DNA of 64,000 bases from Bacteroidaceae bacterium (GTDB lineage: Bacteria; Bacteroidota; Bacteroidia; Bacteroidales; Bacteroidaceae). How positions within the stretch are numbered: position 1 is the first letter of the stretch; every line of letters starts with the position of its first letter. The DNA lies in assembly GCA_902362595.1 (NCBI GenBank), contig CABIXF010000005.1, positions 1 to 64,000 of the forward strand, read 5' to 3'. Positions 38,005 through 46,879 of this stretch are shown piece by piece. A program made the position numbers and the translations under genes. Below the pieces are notes generated by a model. The model saw nothing but the letters and a program-made list of their open reading frames with translations, had not been told where the DNA came from and searched no databases.

Positions 38005-38096
38005 TTACGTTTTCCGGTGCGGAACCGTATGTTTTCCTTGCGCGAAACGTAGGTTTCCACATCGGGAAACGTAGGTTTTGCGGAAGGGAAACATAG
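38005..38096. repeat. Cluster of GGAAAC(G/A)TA(G/C) motifs in both orientations
   Basis: In the gap between uvrA and the ABC operon the 13-mer GAAACGTAGGTTT occurs at 38044-38056 and 38066-38078, with GGGAAACATAG at 38086-38096. Inverted relatives ACGTTTTCC (38007-38015) and GTATGTTTTCC (38027-38037) lie just before. GGAAACATAG also appears at 52785-52794. These look like short dispersed intergenic repeats able to form hairpins. Confidence 0.7.
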
Positions 38097-38169
38097 AAAG
38101 TTACTTGACGTTTGGTGGATATTGTCTCATTCTTTTCGGAAAATCATTTGTTTTTCCAATAAGAATTCC

Positions 38170-38177
38170 TATCTTTG
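38170..38177 (+). promoter_or_regulatory. -7 box of the ABC transporter/gntR operon
   Basis: TATCTTTG matches TAnnTTTG. The predicted start (about 38184) falls inside the palindrome at 38178-38199. Confidence 0.7.
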
Positions 38178-38199
38178 CTGTACCACTTTGATGGTACAG
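38178..38199 (+). promoter_or_regulatory. Palindromic operator candidate for the GntR regulator
   Basis: CTGTACCA and TGGTACAG form a perfect 8-base inverted repeat with a 6-base spacer, directly after the -7 box and over the predicted transcription start. This is the expected place for a repressor site. The operon's last gene encodes a YtrA-type GntR regulator, so autorepression is the simplest reading. Confidence 0.7.
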
Positions 38200-38224
38200 T
38201 ATAACGATTTTCAGTTGAGTGACT

Positions 38225-39037
38225 ATGGTAGAACTAAGAAGTGTTTCATTTGGGTATCAGTCTGATAGAATGGTGTTGGACAATCTGAGTCTCCGTTTGG
38301 AGGAGGGACGATGGTATGGTTTGCTGGGCATGAATGGTTCCGGTAAGACTACGCTCTTGAAACTGATGGCAGGCAAGCTCTTTGCGCAAAGCGGTGAGAT
38401 TGATGCAGACGGTCGTAGCGTACGGAAGAGGGAGGTCGAGACCTTGCGGAATGTGTTCATGCTGCCGGCTGATTTTACTTTTCCCGATATGAGACTGGAT
38501 CAGTTTCTGTCTGTTTACACCGGTTTCTATCCCGGGTTCCGTGAAGACGTGTGGAATGACTGCCTGGCCGATTTCGGGCTGCAGCGGGACATCAAGAACC
38601 TGAACAAATTATCCTTGGGAGAAAAACACAAAATAGCTTTCAGTATCGCTTTGTCGTTAGGGACGAAGATGGTATTGATGGATGAGGCAGCCAATGGAAT
38701 GGATATTCCTGCGCGAAAAATGTTTCGTAAGTTGTTGATGAAGCATGTCCGGGAAGATCAGATAGTGGTTTTGTCCACTCACATTGTGCAGGACATTGAA
38801 AATCTGTTGACCGATGTGATTGTGTTGAGAAAGGATGCCTCTGTGTATGCGGCTTCTTTGGAAGAAATATCCAGTCGCTATTCATTCGGTATCCAGAGCG
38901 ATGAAGAAGGAGCACTGTATGCAGAACCTTGTGCAGAGGGTTATCATGTAATCACTCCTAAACGAGAGGAGATAGATACGGAAGTGTCTTTGGAACTGCT
39001 GTTTAATGCCTTAATGAAGAAGGGAGGAAAGGTATGA
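38225..39037 (+). CDS. ABC transporter ATP-binding protein
   Basis: 270 aa, cytoplasmic ATPase subunit. Walker A is LLGMNGSGKTTLLKL (about 34-48), the signature is LSLGEKHKIAF (a variant of LSGGQ), and Walker B is KMVLMDEAANGMD, followed by the switch His in VLSTHIVQD. The start ATG at 38225 is preferred over GTG 38219. The C-terminal 50 residues extend past the core. It overlaps the permease gene by 4 bases. YtrA-regulated ABC systems often respond to cell-wall stress, but the substrate here is unknown. Confidence 0.9.
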   Translation: MVELRSVSFGYQSDRMVLDNLSLRLEEGRWYGLLGMNGSGKTTLLKLMAGKLFAQSGEIDADGRSVRKREVETLRNVFMLPADFTFPDMRLDQFLSVYTGFYPGFREDVWNDCLADFGLQRDIKNLNKLSLGEKHKIAFSIALSLGTKMVLMDEAANGMDIPARKMFRKLLMKHVREDQIVVLSTHIVQDIENLLTDVIVLRKDASVYAASLEEISSRYSFGIQSDEEGALYAEPCAEGYHVITPKREEIDTEVSLELLFNALMKKGGKV

Positions 39038-39753
39038 AAAGTTTTGCCGTAAAAGAAATGTGGAGGTTCAGTCAGCTTCAGTTAAAGGAAATGTTTTTCT
39101 ATGGAAAAAAGAAAGCGTTTATCCAGCTTTTGCTTTTACGTTCCTTCAGTATCTGTGTGTTCTGTGCCTTTGTGTCAGGAGATAGTTTGAAAGAATGTTT
39201 GTCACTTATCGAACAATTGCTGATTCTCCTGTCCTATTATTATACGTTTTGGAGTCTGATGGAAAACATGCGGAATGATAAAGATTTGATAAATAAGTTC
39301 ATGCTTCCGGTCACGTGGGCAGAAAAATATGTAAGTTTGTTTGTCAGTACCTTTTTGATAGGTACGGTGATGTTGGTGGGATGTGCGGTCTTGTCGAATA
39401 TCTTCATACAACTGGCTGCTCCGTTGTTTTTTACGGAGAAAACAGACGGACTGGTTCTTCTCTTTTTGGGAGGAGGCTATGGATTTACACAACTCATCGT
39501 GCAGGTGGTAGTGGCTTTTTATGTAGCGATGTTGACGCTGGTGGTGATGTGCAGGAAACAGTACAGTAAGATTCAGTTCTGGCTGCTAGTCGTTTTATGT
39601 GTGTGCTCTTATGTGTTGCCTGTGGTGTGCATGTATGGATTAGGTGCTCCCAAAAGCATCATCAAATACACTTGGGTATCGGTTTCTGTGGTTTGGAGCA
39701 TAGTGGCTGTTGTCATGACCTATAAAGGTTTTAGAAGGTTGGAGTTTAAATAG
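39034..39753 (+). CDS. ABC transporter membrane protein (permease)
   Basis: 239 aa with about six hydrophobic segments (for example ICVFCAFVSG, YVSLFVSTFLIGTVMLVGCAV, FWLLVVLCVCSYVLPVVC). No Pfam family is recognisable by eye. It pairs with the ATPase through a 4-base overlap and is followed after 4 bases by gntR. It probably forms a 2+2 complex with the ATPase in the inner membrane. Export of a peptide, lipid or antibiotic is likely for this operon type, but that is inference. Confidence 0.8.
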   Translation: MKSFAVKEMWRFSQLQLKEMFFYGKKKAFIQLLLLRSFSICVFCAFVSGDSLKECLSLIEQLLILLSYYYTFWSLMENMRNDKDLINKFMLPVTWAEKYVSLFVSTFLIGTVMLVGCAVLSNIFIQLAAPLFFTEKTDGLVLLFLGGGYGFTQLIVQVVVAFYVAMLTLVVMCRKQYSKIQFWLLVVLCVCSYVLPVVCMYGLGAPKSIIKYTWVSVSVVWSIVAVVMTYKGFRRLEFK

Positions 39754-39757
39754 GAAG

Positions 39758-40132
39758 ATGGTAGATTTCAAACAAGATAGGGCTATTTATCTGCAGATGG
39801 CAGAACGAATCTGTGACGAGATATTGGCCGGGAAGTATCATTCGGATGATCGCATACCCAGTGTGCGTGAGCAGGCCGTCCTGTTCGAAGTCAACACCAA
39901 TACCGTGGTGAAGACCTACGACCTGCTGTTGCAATGGGGTATCATTTATACCCGGCGGGGATTGGGCTATTTTGTGACTGTCGATGCTCTGAAAAAGATC
40001 AGACAGGCCCGCAGTCTGAAGTTTATGACTGAAAATCTGCCGGAGCTTTTCAGTCAGATGAAACTACTGGACATCCCGATTGAGACCGTAGTCAAGAAAT
40101 GGGAGGAGTTTAAAGAAGGCGAGAATTCATGA
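39758..40132 (+). CDS. GntR family regulator, YtrA type
   Basis: 124 aa. The N-terminal winged helix-turn-helix of the GntR family (about 8-75) has IYLQMAERICDEILAGKYHSDDRIPSVREQA and VNTNTVVKTYDLL, then GLGYFV. Only a short helical tail (about 45 residues) follows, as in the YtrA subfamily, with no large ligand domain. It is the last gene of the ABC operon and probably binds the palindrome at 38178-38199. Its end overlaps the convergent AAA gene by 6 bases. Confidence 0.92.
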   Translation: MVDFKQDRAIYLQMAERICDEILAGKYHSDDRIPSVREQAVLFEVNTNTVVKTYDLLLQWGIIYTRRGLGYFVTVDALKKIRQARSLKFMTENLPELFSQMKLLDIPIETVVKKWEEFKEGENS

Positions 40133-41686
40133 ACGGACTTCTTCTGTCACCCATTTTTCGATGCTGCGTGTACGATGGCTGAAGTTTACTCCCAGTTTGT
40201 AGACTTTTCTTGTATCGGTGGCAAAAGGCAGTGCATATTGTTTGTCATTGATTTGCTTTAGCGCTTCCTCCGCGCTTCCGTCCAGTTTGAACTCCATAAC
40301 ATAGATATACTGCTCTGTTTTCACTACCAGGTCAATGCGTCCTTCCGAGGTATGGTATTCTGCCTGGGTATAAAAGCCTAACAGTTTGAAAACAATAAAC
40401 AGCACATTCTGATAATGTAATTCCAAATCTCGTATCAGTTCATAAGGAGTGTCTGTAAAGAAACTTTGCAGACGTTTCATAAAAGCATCTATGTCTCCGT
40501 TTCGAATCTCTTTTACGAAACACATGAGTTCAAAGGACGGATTGCCGGAAGGCATATAGGCATAACAAGGCAGCAAGAAGCGGGTAAATCCTTCTGCCAC
40601 TTCCTTATTGGGGAATCCCAGTTTGTACACCTTGAATTCTTTGTCGTATCCTTTAATGGTGAGGTAGCCACTTTGGTAGAGAATGGGAACGGGGTTGGTC
40701 TCCATTGTGTCAATGCTTCCCAATGAATCGGCGGTGGCTATTTCTTCCGTGAGCCGTTGCAAATTATATTTGCTGCGTTTGATTAATTCTACGAGAAAAG
40801 TCGGTGTGCCTGTTTCAAACCAATAACTTCCGAATTCCCTGCTTTTCATGGCGTTAAGCAGACTGAAAGGATTGTAGATGTCTTCCGACCGGTAGGCAAA
40901 ATGGTATCCGTCATACCAATCTTTCAGTTGGCGACAAGTTTCCGTATAGGTCAGTGCGTTGTTGTCGGCCAATAGCTGGATGTCTTCTGCAAAGACTTCC
41001 GATAATTCCTTTTCTGTGATTCCGCATAGATTGTTGTACATGGACTGTAAGGAAATGTCTTCCAGGTTGTTCAGGTCGCTGAATACACTGACCTTACTGA
41101 ATTTGGTCACACCTGTCAGCAGAGCGAACCGGAGGTACTTGTCGCAGGTCTTCAATACTCCGTAGAAAGCTTTCAGTGTGTTGCGGTAATTGCGGAGAAG
41201 AGTCTCGTTACCGATGGCCTGCAACATCGGTTTGTCGTATTCATCGACTAATACGACCACATTCTTTCCGGTGGTACGGCTGATTTTTTCTATCAGGTAG
41301 GCAAAACGTTCTTCCGGTGCCCGATTCTTTTTCTCATCTCCATAGATTATTTCCCAACTTTCCAGATGTTGGTTGAGTATGGCATAAAGAGAAGCTTCAT
41401 CCTCGTATCTCCGTGCATTCAGGTCGAGATGCAATACGGGATAAGCTGTCCATTCCTTTTCCTTTTGTTCCATGAAAAGGCCTTTAAACAGCTCTTTTTT
41501 GCCTGAAAAATAGGCATCAAGCGTGGAGAGGAGCAGACTCTTTCCGAAGCGTCGGGGACGGCTCAGAAAGTAGTATTTACCACTGCTTACCAGTTGGTAA
41601 ATCAATGCCGTCTTGTCCACATAGCAGTAGCCGTTTTTACGTATCTCTTCAAAACTTTGTATGCCTACCGGATAAATCTTGCTCAT
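40127..41686 (-). CDS. AAA-ATPase-like protein with PD-(D/E)XK nuclease domain
   Basis: 519 aa. The N-terminal AAA-ATPase_like domain (PF09820 type) begins YPVGIQSFEEIRKNGYCYVDKT, with P-loop-like SRPRRFGKSLLLSTL and Walker B VVVLVDEYDKP. The C-terminal PDDEXK_9-like domain has GRIDLVVKTEQYIYVMEFKLDG, showing the D and ExK of a nuclease core. Many copies of this family occur in Bacteroides genomes. The function is unproven; defence or DNA-processing roles are speculation. It stands alone with its own promoter at 41716. Confidence 0.88.
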   Translation of the reverse strand: MSKIYPVGIQSFEEIRKNGYCYVDKTALIYQLVSSGKYYFLSRPRRFGKSLLLSTLDAYFSGKKELFKGLFMEQKEKEWTAYPVLHLDLNARRYEDEASLYAILNQHLESWEIIYGDEKKNRAPEERFAYLIEKISRTTGKNVVVLVDEYDKPMLQAIGNETLLRNYRNTLKAFYGVLKTCDKYLRFALLTGVTKFSKVSVFSDLNNLEDISLQSMYNNLCGITEKELSEVFAEDIQLLADNNALTYTETCRQLKDWYDGYHFAYRSEDIYNPFSLLNAMKSREFGSYWFETGTPTFLVELIKRSKYNLQRLTEEIATADSLGSIDTMETNPVPILYQSGYLTIKGYDKEFKVYKLGFPNKEVAEGFTRFLLPCYAYMPSGNPSFELMCFVKEIRNGDIDAFMKRLQSFFTDTPYELIRDLELHYQNVLFIVFKLLGFYTQAEYHTSEGRIDLVVKTEQYIYVMEFKLDGSAEEALKQINDKQYALPFATDTRKVYKLGVNFSHRTRSIEKWVTEEVRS

Positions 41687-41715
41687 ACTCTTAGGATTGT
41701 TGGTTCAGGTAATGC

Positions 41716-41723
41716 AAATATAA
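41716..41723 (-). promoter_or_regulatory. -7 box of the AAA-ATPase gene
   Basis: TATATTTG on minus, 29 bases before the ATG at 41686. Confidence 0.6.
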
Positions 41724-41883
41724 GTTTTTTCTTTCTTAATTCTTATATGAAATGTATCCGCTGTGAAGTTTCTAGAAGTGTATCCTGTTTAAAGAATGTA
41801 TAAAAAACTGTCCTTGTGTTTAAATATAATAAAAGACGAGTCCTTTCATAGTGGTAAACTTTCGATTCTGAGTTTTCCTAAAA

Positions 41884-42423
41884 ATGCGAATCTATCAATT
41901 ACATTGGGACATGGACATCAATACAAAAATATTCAGAGAGCATTTCCTTCAATATTACCGTCCGCTTTGTCTGTTCGCACTTCATTACCTGAAAGATATT
42001 GATGATGCGGAAGATACGGTACAGGACTGTTTCATGGAACTGTGGAGGCGGAAAAACAGGGGAGTGGATACAAGTGGCCTTAAATCGTACCTGTATGCCA
42101 TGGTGAGGAACCGATGCATAGACATTTTGAAGAAAGATTCATTGATTGACAGCAACTTGCAGCCTTCCGACCTTGAAGAAATCCTTTCGGACGAAGAATG
42201 TGAAGAATGGGCTTACGATGAGGCTCGTATATGGACGGCCATAGACTCTTTGCCGGAAAAGTGCAGGGAAGTGTTTCTGCTGGCCAAGAAAGAGGGGTTG
42301 AAATACGAGGAAATAGCCGTCAGAATGGGTATCTCTGTCCATACGGTGAAGAACCAGATGAGCAAGGCAATTAAAACCGTGAAGGCAGGAGTGAAAAAGG
42401 TGTATCTGTTCTTTTTCGGATAA
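41884..42423 (+). CDS. ECF-type RNA polymerase sigma factor
   Basis: 179 aa; an alternative start at 41911 (MDINTKIFREHF) would give 170. Sigma region 2 is FREHFLQYYRPLCLFALHYLKDIDDAEDTVQDCFMELW. Region 4 is LPEKCREVFLLAKKEGLKYEEIAVRMGISVHTVKNQMSKA. It is the first gene of a sigma-FecR-TonB receptor set, so it should be released by the FecR protein when the receptor is occupied. There is no housekeeping -7 box in the AT-rich leader. Confidence 0.93.
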   Translation: MRIYQLHWDMDINTKIFREHFLQYYRPLCLFALHYLKDIDDAEDTVQDCFMELWRRKNRGVDTSGLKSYLYAMVRNRCIDILKKDSLIDSNLQPSDLEEILSDEECEEWAYDEARIWTAIDSLPEKCREVFLLAKKEGLKYEEIAVRMGISVHTVKNQMSKAIKTVKAGVKKVYLFFFG

Positions 42424-42488
42424 TTTTTTTGTTTCCGGCATAGGATTTTCTGCCGGACATTCAGTCTTAGCTAAAAACACATTTTCTT

Positions 42489-43310
42489 ATGAAAGATAAA
42501 GAAGAAAGAAAACTCCAGTTTGTCCTTCGGTATTACACATACGGGAAACTGGATACCCGGAAGGCCTTGCGAAAAATGATGGGTGAGGGACAATCCCATC
42601 CGTCCGGAAGGCGCTGGCTGTATTTTTCGGGTATAGCCGCGGCGATATTCCTTTGTATCGTGGGGTATCATATCCTGTGGAATGGAAAGGAACCTCATAC
42701 CGTGTGTCTCACGGCAGAGACTGGAGTGACCCGGTATTTTTTGCCGGACAGTACACTGCTCATTCTTTCCCAAGGGGCCACAGTGTCATACGATGCGGAT
42801 ACATACGGAAAAGAATGCCGGGCGGTGAGCCTGTCCGGGAAGGTGTATTTTTCCGTCCGCAGGAATGTGCATGCTCCTTTCCTGGCCACAAGCAACTATG
42901 CGCAGGTGAAAGTGTTGGGTACCGAGTTTGAAGTGGACGAATCCAGACAGGACACGGCTACCCGTGTGTATGTAAAATCCGGTAAGGTGGTGTTCAAGGC
43001 CCGATACGGCAAAGACGGGATTATCCTCACGAAAGACATGTGCGGCATGCTGGCCCATGGCGACGAAATGCCAGTGGTGAGCCGTCCGGCTTTTCCCAAC
43101 CCGTCGGCATGGGCAACGGGTAAATTCATTTACCGGAACACTCCGATTGAGGAGGTCCTCAAAGAACTTTCCCTTTATTATGGCACACCCCTGTATTCGT
43201 CGGCACATTACCGGACGATTACCGGAGAGTTCAAGACGGATAACCTGGAGGAAATCATCGCGTTGATTGAAAAGACACTGGATATAAAAATCACAAAGAA
43301 AAGCAGATGA
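42489..43310 (+). CDS. FecR-family anti-sigma factor
   Basis: 273 aa. A cytoplasmic N-terminus of about 38 residues, one membrane segment (WLYFSGIAAAIFLCIVGYHIL, about 41-61), the periplasmic FecR domain (VTRYFLPDSTLLILSQGATVSYD, VLGTEFEVDE, VYVKSGKVVF) and a C-terminal DUF4974-like STN-type domain (FIYRNTPIEEVLKELSLYYGTP). It transmits the signal from the TonB receptor to the sigma factor. It overlaps the receptor gene by 4 bases. Confidence 0.92.
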   Translation: MKDKEERKLQFVLRYYTYGKLDTRKALRKMMGEGQSHPSGRRWLYFSGIAAAIFLCIVGYHILWNGKEPHTVCLTAETGVTRYFLPDSTLLILSQGATVSYDADTYGKECRAVSLSGKVYFSVRRNVHAPFLATSNYAQVKVLGTEFEVDESRQDTATRVYVKSGKVVFKARYGKDGIILTKDMCGMLAHGDEMPVVSRPAFPNPSAWATGKFIYRNTPIEEVLKELSLYYGTPLYSSAHYRTITGEFKTDNLEEIIALIEKTLDIKITKKSR

Positions 43311-45883
43311 AGACAAGCATCCTACCCTTATTTTTTCTGGCTTCTTTGATGAATGCCTTATCCCTGTATGCACAGCATCGGGTCACAATTGAAGACCTGA
43401 TGGAACAGGTGAAACAAGTATATCCGGTCAGCTTTGTGTACGATGCTTCTATCAAGCTCGACATTCCTTATGTTGGTAAGCATCTCGATATGAACAGTCT
43501 GGAAAGTGCCCTTTCCACCCTGTTCGAGCATACAGGTATCCGATGGGAGATGAACGGCGAGTATGTGATACTTAAAAAACTGTCTTCCTATACGTTAAGC
43601 GGATACGTCTATCAGGAAAACGGAGAGACGGTTATCAATGCTACCGTGTGGGACATCACCTCTCATACAGGAACACTGACCAACGAGCACGGTTTTTACA
43701 GCCTGACCTTGAGTGAAGGAACCCACAAAATCCGATTCTCGCACATCGGCAGCGGAGAACTACTGGAAGAGATTACGTTGAAGGGAAATAAAACAAAAAA
43801 TATTTGGCTGAAATCGGATTACCAAATTGAGGAGGTGGTCGTGACCGCCGATTTGAATTCTCCTTTATACACCACCCAGACAGGGAAGGTGTCGCTTACG
43901 GCAAAGGATTTTGTGAACGGAAACAACTTTATGAGTTCGCCCGATGTGGTGAAGAAACTTCAAAGTCTCTCGGGAGTGGCCAGCGGGACGGAACTTATCT
44001 CCGGGTTGTACGTGCATGGCGGCAATAACGATGAAAACCTGTTTCTGCTGGATGGTACTCCCTTGTATCAGGTGAACCATGCCGGAGGACTGTTTTCTGC
44101 ATTCAATACGGACATTATCAAGAATATAGATTTCTATAAGAGTGGCTTCCCGGCCCGCTACGGCGGACGGCTTTCTTCGGTGGTCGATGTACGTACCAAT
44201 GACGGAAACCTGAAGAAGTATCGGGGCAGTTTCACGCTGGGACTACTGGAAGGAAGAATACAGTTTGAAGGACCGATTGTGAAGAACCGTACTTCGTTCA
44301 ATGTGGCCCTGCGCCGTACGTGGATGGACTTGCTCACGGCTCCGGCTCTTGCCATCATAAACTCCAGTCGTCGGAACAAGCAGAATCTGCGGTATGCGTT
44401 TCATGACTTCAATGCAAAGGTAACCCATATCTTTTCGGAAAAAAGTCGTGCGGATATCAGCCTTTATTCGGGAAATGACCTTTTCAAGTTCAGGCATAAA
44501 GAATACCTGTTTGACCCGGAGCCGACCAATGTAGACAAGTTCAGTCTGCAATGGGGAAACTTCACCGCATCCGTCAACTGGAAATACATTTTCTCGCACA
44601 AGATGTTTGCCAATATTACAGGGGTTTATACCCATAATCGGGCGAACTTCAATTACCTGAGTGAAGAGCGGTTGGGATATATTGAAGGAACGAAGGGAGC
44701 CATCGTAAAAGAGCAGCGCAATCGTTCCACTATCCATGATTTCGGCTACCGGATGGAGTTTGACTATCGTCCGAATGTGTGGAATCACATCCGTTTCGGA
44801 TCCAACTATATGCACCATCTTTTTGTGCCCCAGAATTATTATTCCAAGTACGACGATGCTTCTCCAAACGCGCTGACCGACCAAATCATCAGCCGGTACA
44901 GGAGCAATGAATTCACGCTTTATGCAGAAGATGACCTGTCGGTAGGTAAACACGTGAAGCTGAATGGAGGGGTACATTACACATTGTTTGGCATATCGGG
45001 TACGAAATATCATTCGATAGAGCCGCGTGCGGCAATCCACCTCAGGTTGTGCGACAAGGCCAGTCTGAAGGTTTCGTACACGGAGATGAGCCAGTTCATG
45101 CACCAGCTTTCGGCCACTTACCTGAACCTGCCCACCGACTATTGGGTGCCTTCCACCGCACTTATTACGCCGATGAAATCGCGGCAATATGCCGCAGGAG
45201 TCTACGGCAAACTGCCGTATGGCATTCGGTGGAACTTGGAGGGATTTTATAAGACCCTGGACAACCTGATAGAATATGACGGCAGCAGTGGCGTGCTTAA
45301 CCCTACGGCGGACCGGTGGGAGAATGAGGTGAGAACCGGAAAAGGAAAAGCTTACGGAATGGAGACCGATGTCAGTTACAGCAATGGGAAGACCTCGGTC
45401 GATGCTTCCTACACCTTGTCGTGGAGCAAGCGGTATTTCCCGGACTTCTATCCTGCATGGTATCCCGATAAGTTCGACAACCGACATAAATTTTCGGTCT
45501 CTATCTCGCATAAGTTCAATGACCGGATCGATGCATACGCCTCGTGGAACTATCGAAGTGGGAATCGCATCACCCTTCCGTCGCAGCAGGTGGATGCTCC
45601 TGTCATACCGGGAGTAGAAAAAACGAATGAAGAGATGCTGGTGTACGAGATGCCCAACAATGTCTCCCTTCCAGCCTATCACAGGTTGGATGTAGGGATT
45701 AACTTCCGCAAAACCACGAAAAGAGGTTTCGAGCGCATCTGGAATGTCAGTCTGTATAATGCGTATTGCCGGATGAACCCGCTTTATGCCACCGTACAGC
45801 AAAATCCGGACGGTACGTTTGTGGGGAAAGCCCACGGGGTATTTCCTGTCATACCGTCCTTCAGTTATACACTTAAATTTTAA
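43307..45883 (+). CDS. TonB-dependent receptor with N-terminal signalling domain
   Basis: 858 aa, outer membrane. A signal peptide (1-22) precedes an STN signalling domain (about 23-92, TIEDLMEQVKQVYPVSFVYD). Then come a carboxypeptidase-regulatory-like beta-sandwich (about 95-170), a plug (about 180-290, EEVVVTADLNSPL, YVHGGNNDENLFLLDGTPLY) and a barrel ending SFSYTLKF. The STN domain contacts FecR and is the sensor of the upstream pair. There is no SusD partner; a DUF4249 lipoprotein follows instead. The ligand may be a peptide, siderophore or other small compound. Confidence 0.93.
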   Translation: MKTSILPLFFLASLMNALSLYAQHRVTIEDLMEQVKQVYPVSFVYDASIKLDIPYVGKHLDMNSLESALSTLFEHTGIRWEMNGEYVILKKLSSYTLSGYVYQENGETVINATVWDITSHTGTLTNEHGFYSLTLSEGTHKIRFSHIGSGELLEEITLKGNKTKNIWLKSDYQIEEVVVTADLNSPLYTTQTGKVSLTAKDFVNGNNFMSSPDVVKKLQSLSGVASGTELISGLYVHGGNNDENLFLLDGTPLYQVNHAGGLFSAFNTDIIKNIDFYKSGFPARYGGRLSSVVDVRTNDGNLKKYRGSFTLGLLEGRIQFEGPIVKNRTSFNVALRRTWMDLLTAPALAIINSSRRNKQNLRYAFHDFNAKVTHIFSEKSRADISLYSGNDLFKFRHKEYLFDPEPTNVDKFSLQWGNFTASVNWKYIFSHKMFANITGVYTHNRANFNYLSEERLGYIEGTKGAIVKEQRNRSTIHDFGYRMEFDYRPNVWNHIRFGSNYMHHLFVPQNYYSKYDDASPNALTDQIISRYRSNEFTLYAEDDLSVGKHVKLNGGVHYTLFGISGTKYHSIEPRAAIHLRLCDKASLKVSYTEMSQFMHQLSATYLNLPTDYWVPSTALITPMKSRQYAAGVYGKLPYGIRWNLEGFYKTLDNLIEYDGSSGVLNPTADRWENEVRTGKGKAYGMETDVSYSNGKTSVDASYTLSWSKRYFPDFYPAWYPDKFDNRHKFSVSISHKFNDRIDAYASWNYRSGNRITLPSQQVDAPVIPGVEKTNEEMLVYEMPNNVSLPAYHRLDVGINFRKTTKRGFERIWNVSLYNAYCRMNPLYATVQQNPDGTFVGKAHGVFPVIPSFSYTLKF

Positions 45884-45889
45884 ATTCGT

Positions 45890-46855
45890 ATGAGATACAG
45901 AATGTGGTTGATTCTCTTAGGAGTCTTTATATGCCAGTCGTGTACGCACGACTTCAGTTTGAAAGAGATGGATGCCGAGAGCAAGGTCGTGCTTTTCTGC
46001 ATGCCTTTTACGGGGAGTGACACGACCTTGATACAGGTGGCCCGGAGCCGGGTGATTCATGGCCAGGAGGCGAGTACAGACGGCCAGCCTACGCTGGTGT
46101 TCAAGCTGAACGGAGAGGAGAAGGCGATAAAATACACGGAAACAGCTACCGGTTTGCTTCCGGCTCAGTCGTATTATGTGTTGGGCAGGCTGAAAGAAGA
46201 TGACCGTATCGAGATGGAAGTCTCTTATCCCGATTTGCCGCTCGCCAAGGCACAAACGGTGATACCGAAGGCCTTTCCATTGGAGAAACTGGAGGTGGTG
46301 CTGACAGACGGCAATTATGGCTGGAGCATACAGTTTCGCGTCTCTTTCACTGATACGGCCGATACGGAGGATTATTATGGGATGAGGGTCCTTAAAAAGA
46401 AAAAAACGGTGTATGCGAGCCCCGAAATGCGGGATACCATACAGTATATGCCTGTAGACCTTGATTTGGAAAAGGAACCGTTGCTTTCGGAAAAGACCGG
46501 ATTCGATGCTATTTTTGATATTTCGAAAGAGTATTACCGTTATCTATATTGTTGGGATGACAGCAAGATAGACGGGAAGAGTTATACGCTGAAGGTAGGT
46601 ACATATTACGATCTCGGTTATGAAGATGAAGAGCAAAAGGAAACCATCGCCTATAAAATCTATTTGTACAAGCTGTCGAAAGAAATGTACACTTACTTAG
46701 AGGCGCTCAATCGTATCCAAAACAATGATTTGGGAAAATATGGGTTGGCTCCCATCCGCAGCCATTATACCAATGTGGAGAACGGCATCGGGCTTTTAGG
46801 AGGATGTAATGTGTACGAAAGCGATTGGATAAGCTCTCCGAAAGAAAAAGAATGA
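45890..46855 (+). CDS. DUF4249 outer-membrane lipoprotein
   Basis: 321 aa with lipobox CQSC (Cys18), followed by THDFSLKEMD. The body is a beta-rich DUF4249 protein (ESKVVLFCMPFTGSDTTLIQVARSRVI), a family found beside TonB receptors in Bacteroidetes and possibly acting as their accessory lid or partner. It lies 6 bases after the receptor gene. The function is inferred from context. Confidence 0.88.
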   Translation: MRYRMWLILLGVFICQSCTHDFSLKEMDAESKVVLFCMPFTGSDTTLIQVARSRVIHGQEASTDGQPTLVFKLNGEEKAIKYTETATGLLPAQSYYVLGRLKEDDRIEMEVSYPDLPLAKAQTVIPKAFPLEKLEVVLTDGNYGWSIQFRVSFTDTADTEDYYGMRVLKKKKTVYASPEMRDTIQYMPVDLDLEKEPLLSEKTGFDAIFDISKEYYRYLYCWDDSKIDGKSYTLKVGTYYDLGYEDEEQKETIAYKIYLYKLSKEMYTYLEALNRIQNNDLGKYGLAPIRSHYTNVENGIGLLGGCNVYESDWISSPKEKE

Positions 46856-46879
46856 TAATTGATTTAAAATCATAAGATT

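Noticed and set aside
40127..41686. AAA-ATPase/PD-(D/E)XK protein as an anti-phage system
   Set aside because: It is a single widespread family gene with no defence partners beside it; the sequence does not support a defence claim.
44243..45835. 530-codon open frame on minus, opposite the TonB receptor
   Set aside because: It is a shadow of the receptor's codon usage; no family motif or start signal, while the plus-strand receptor is unmistakable.
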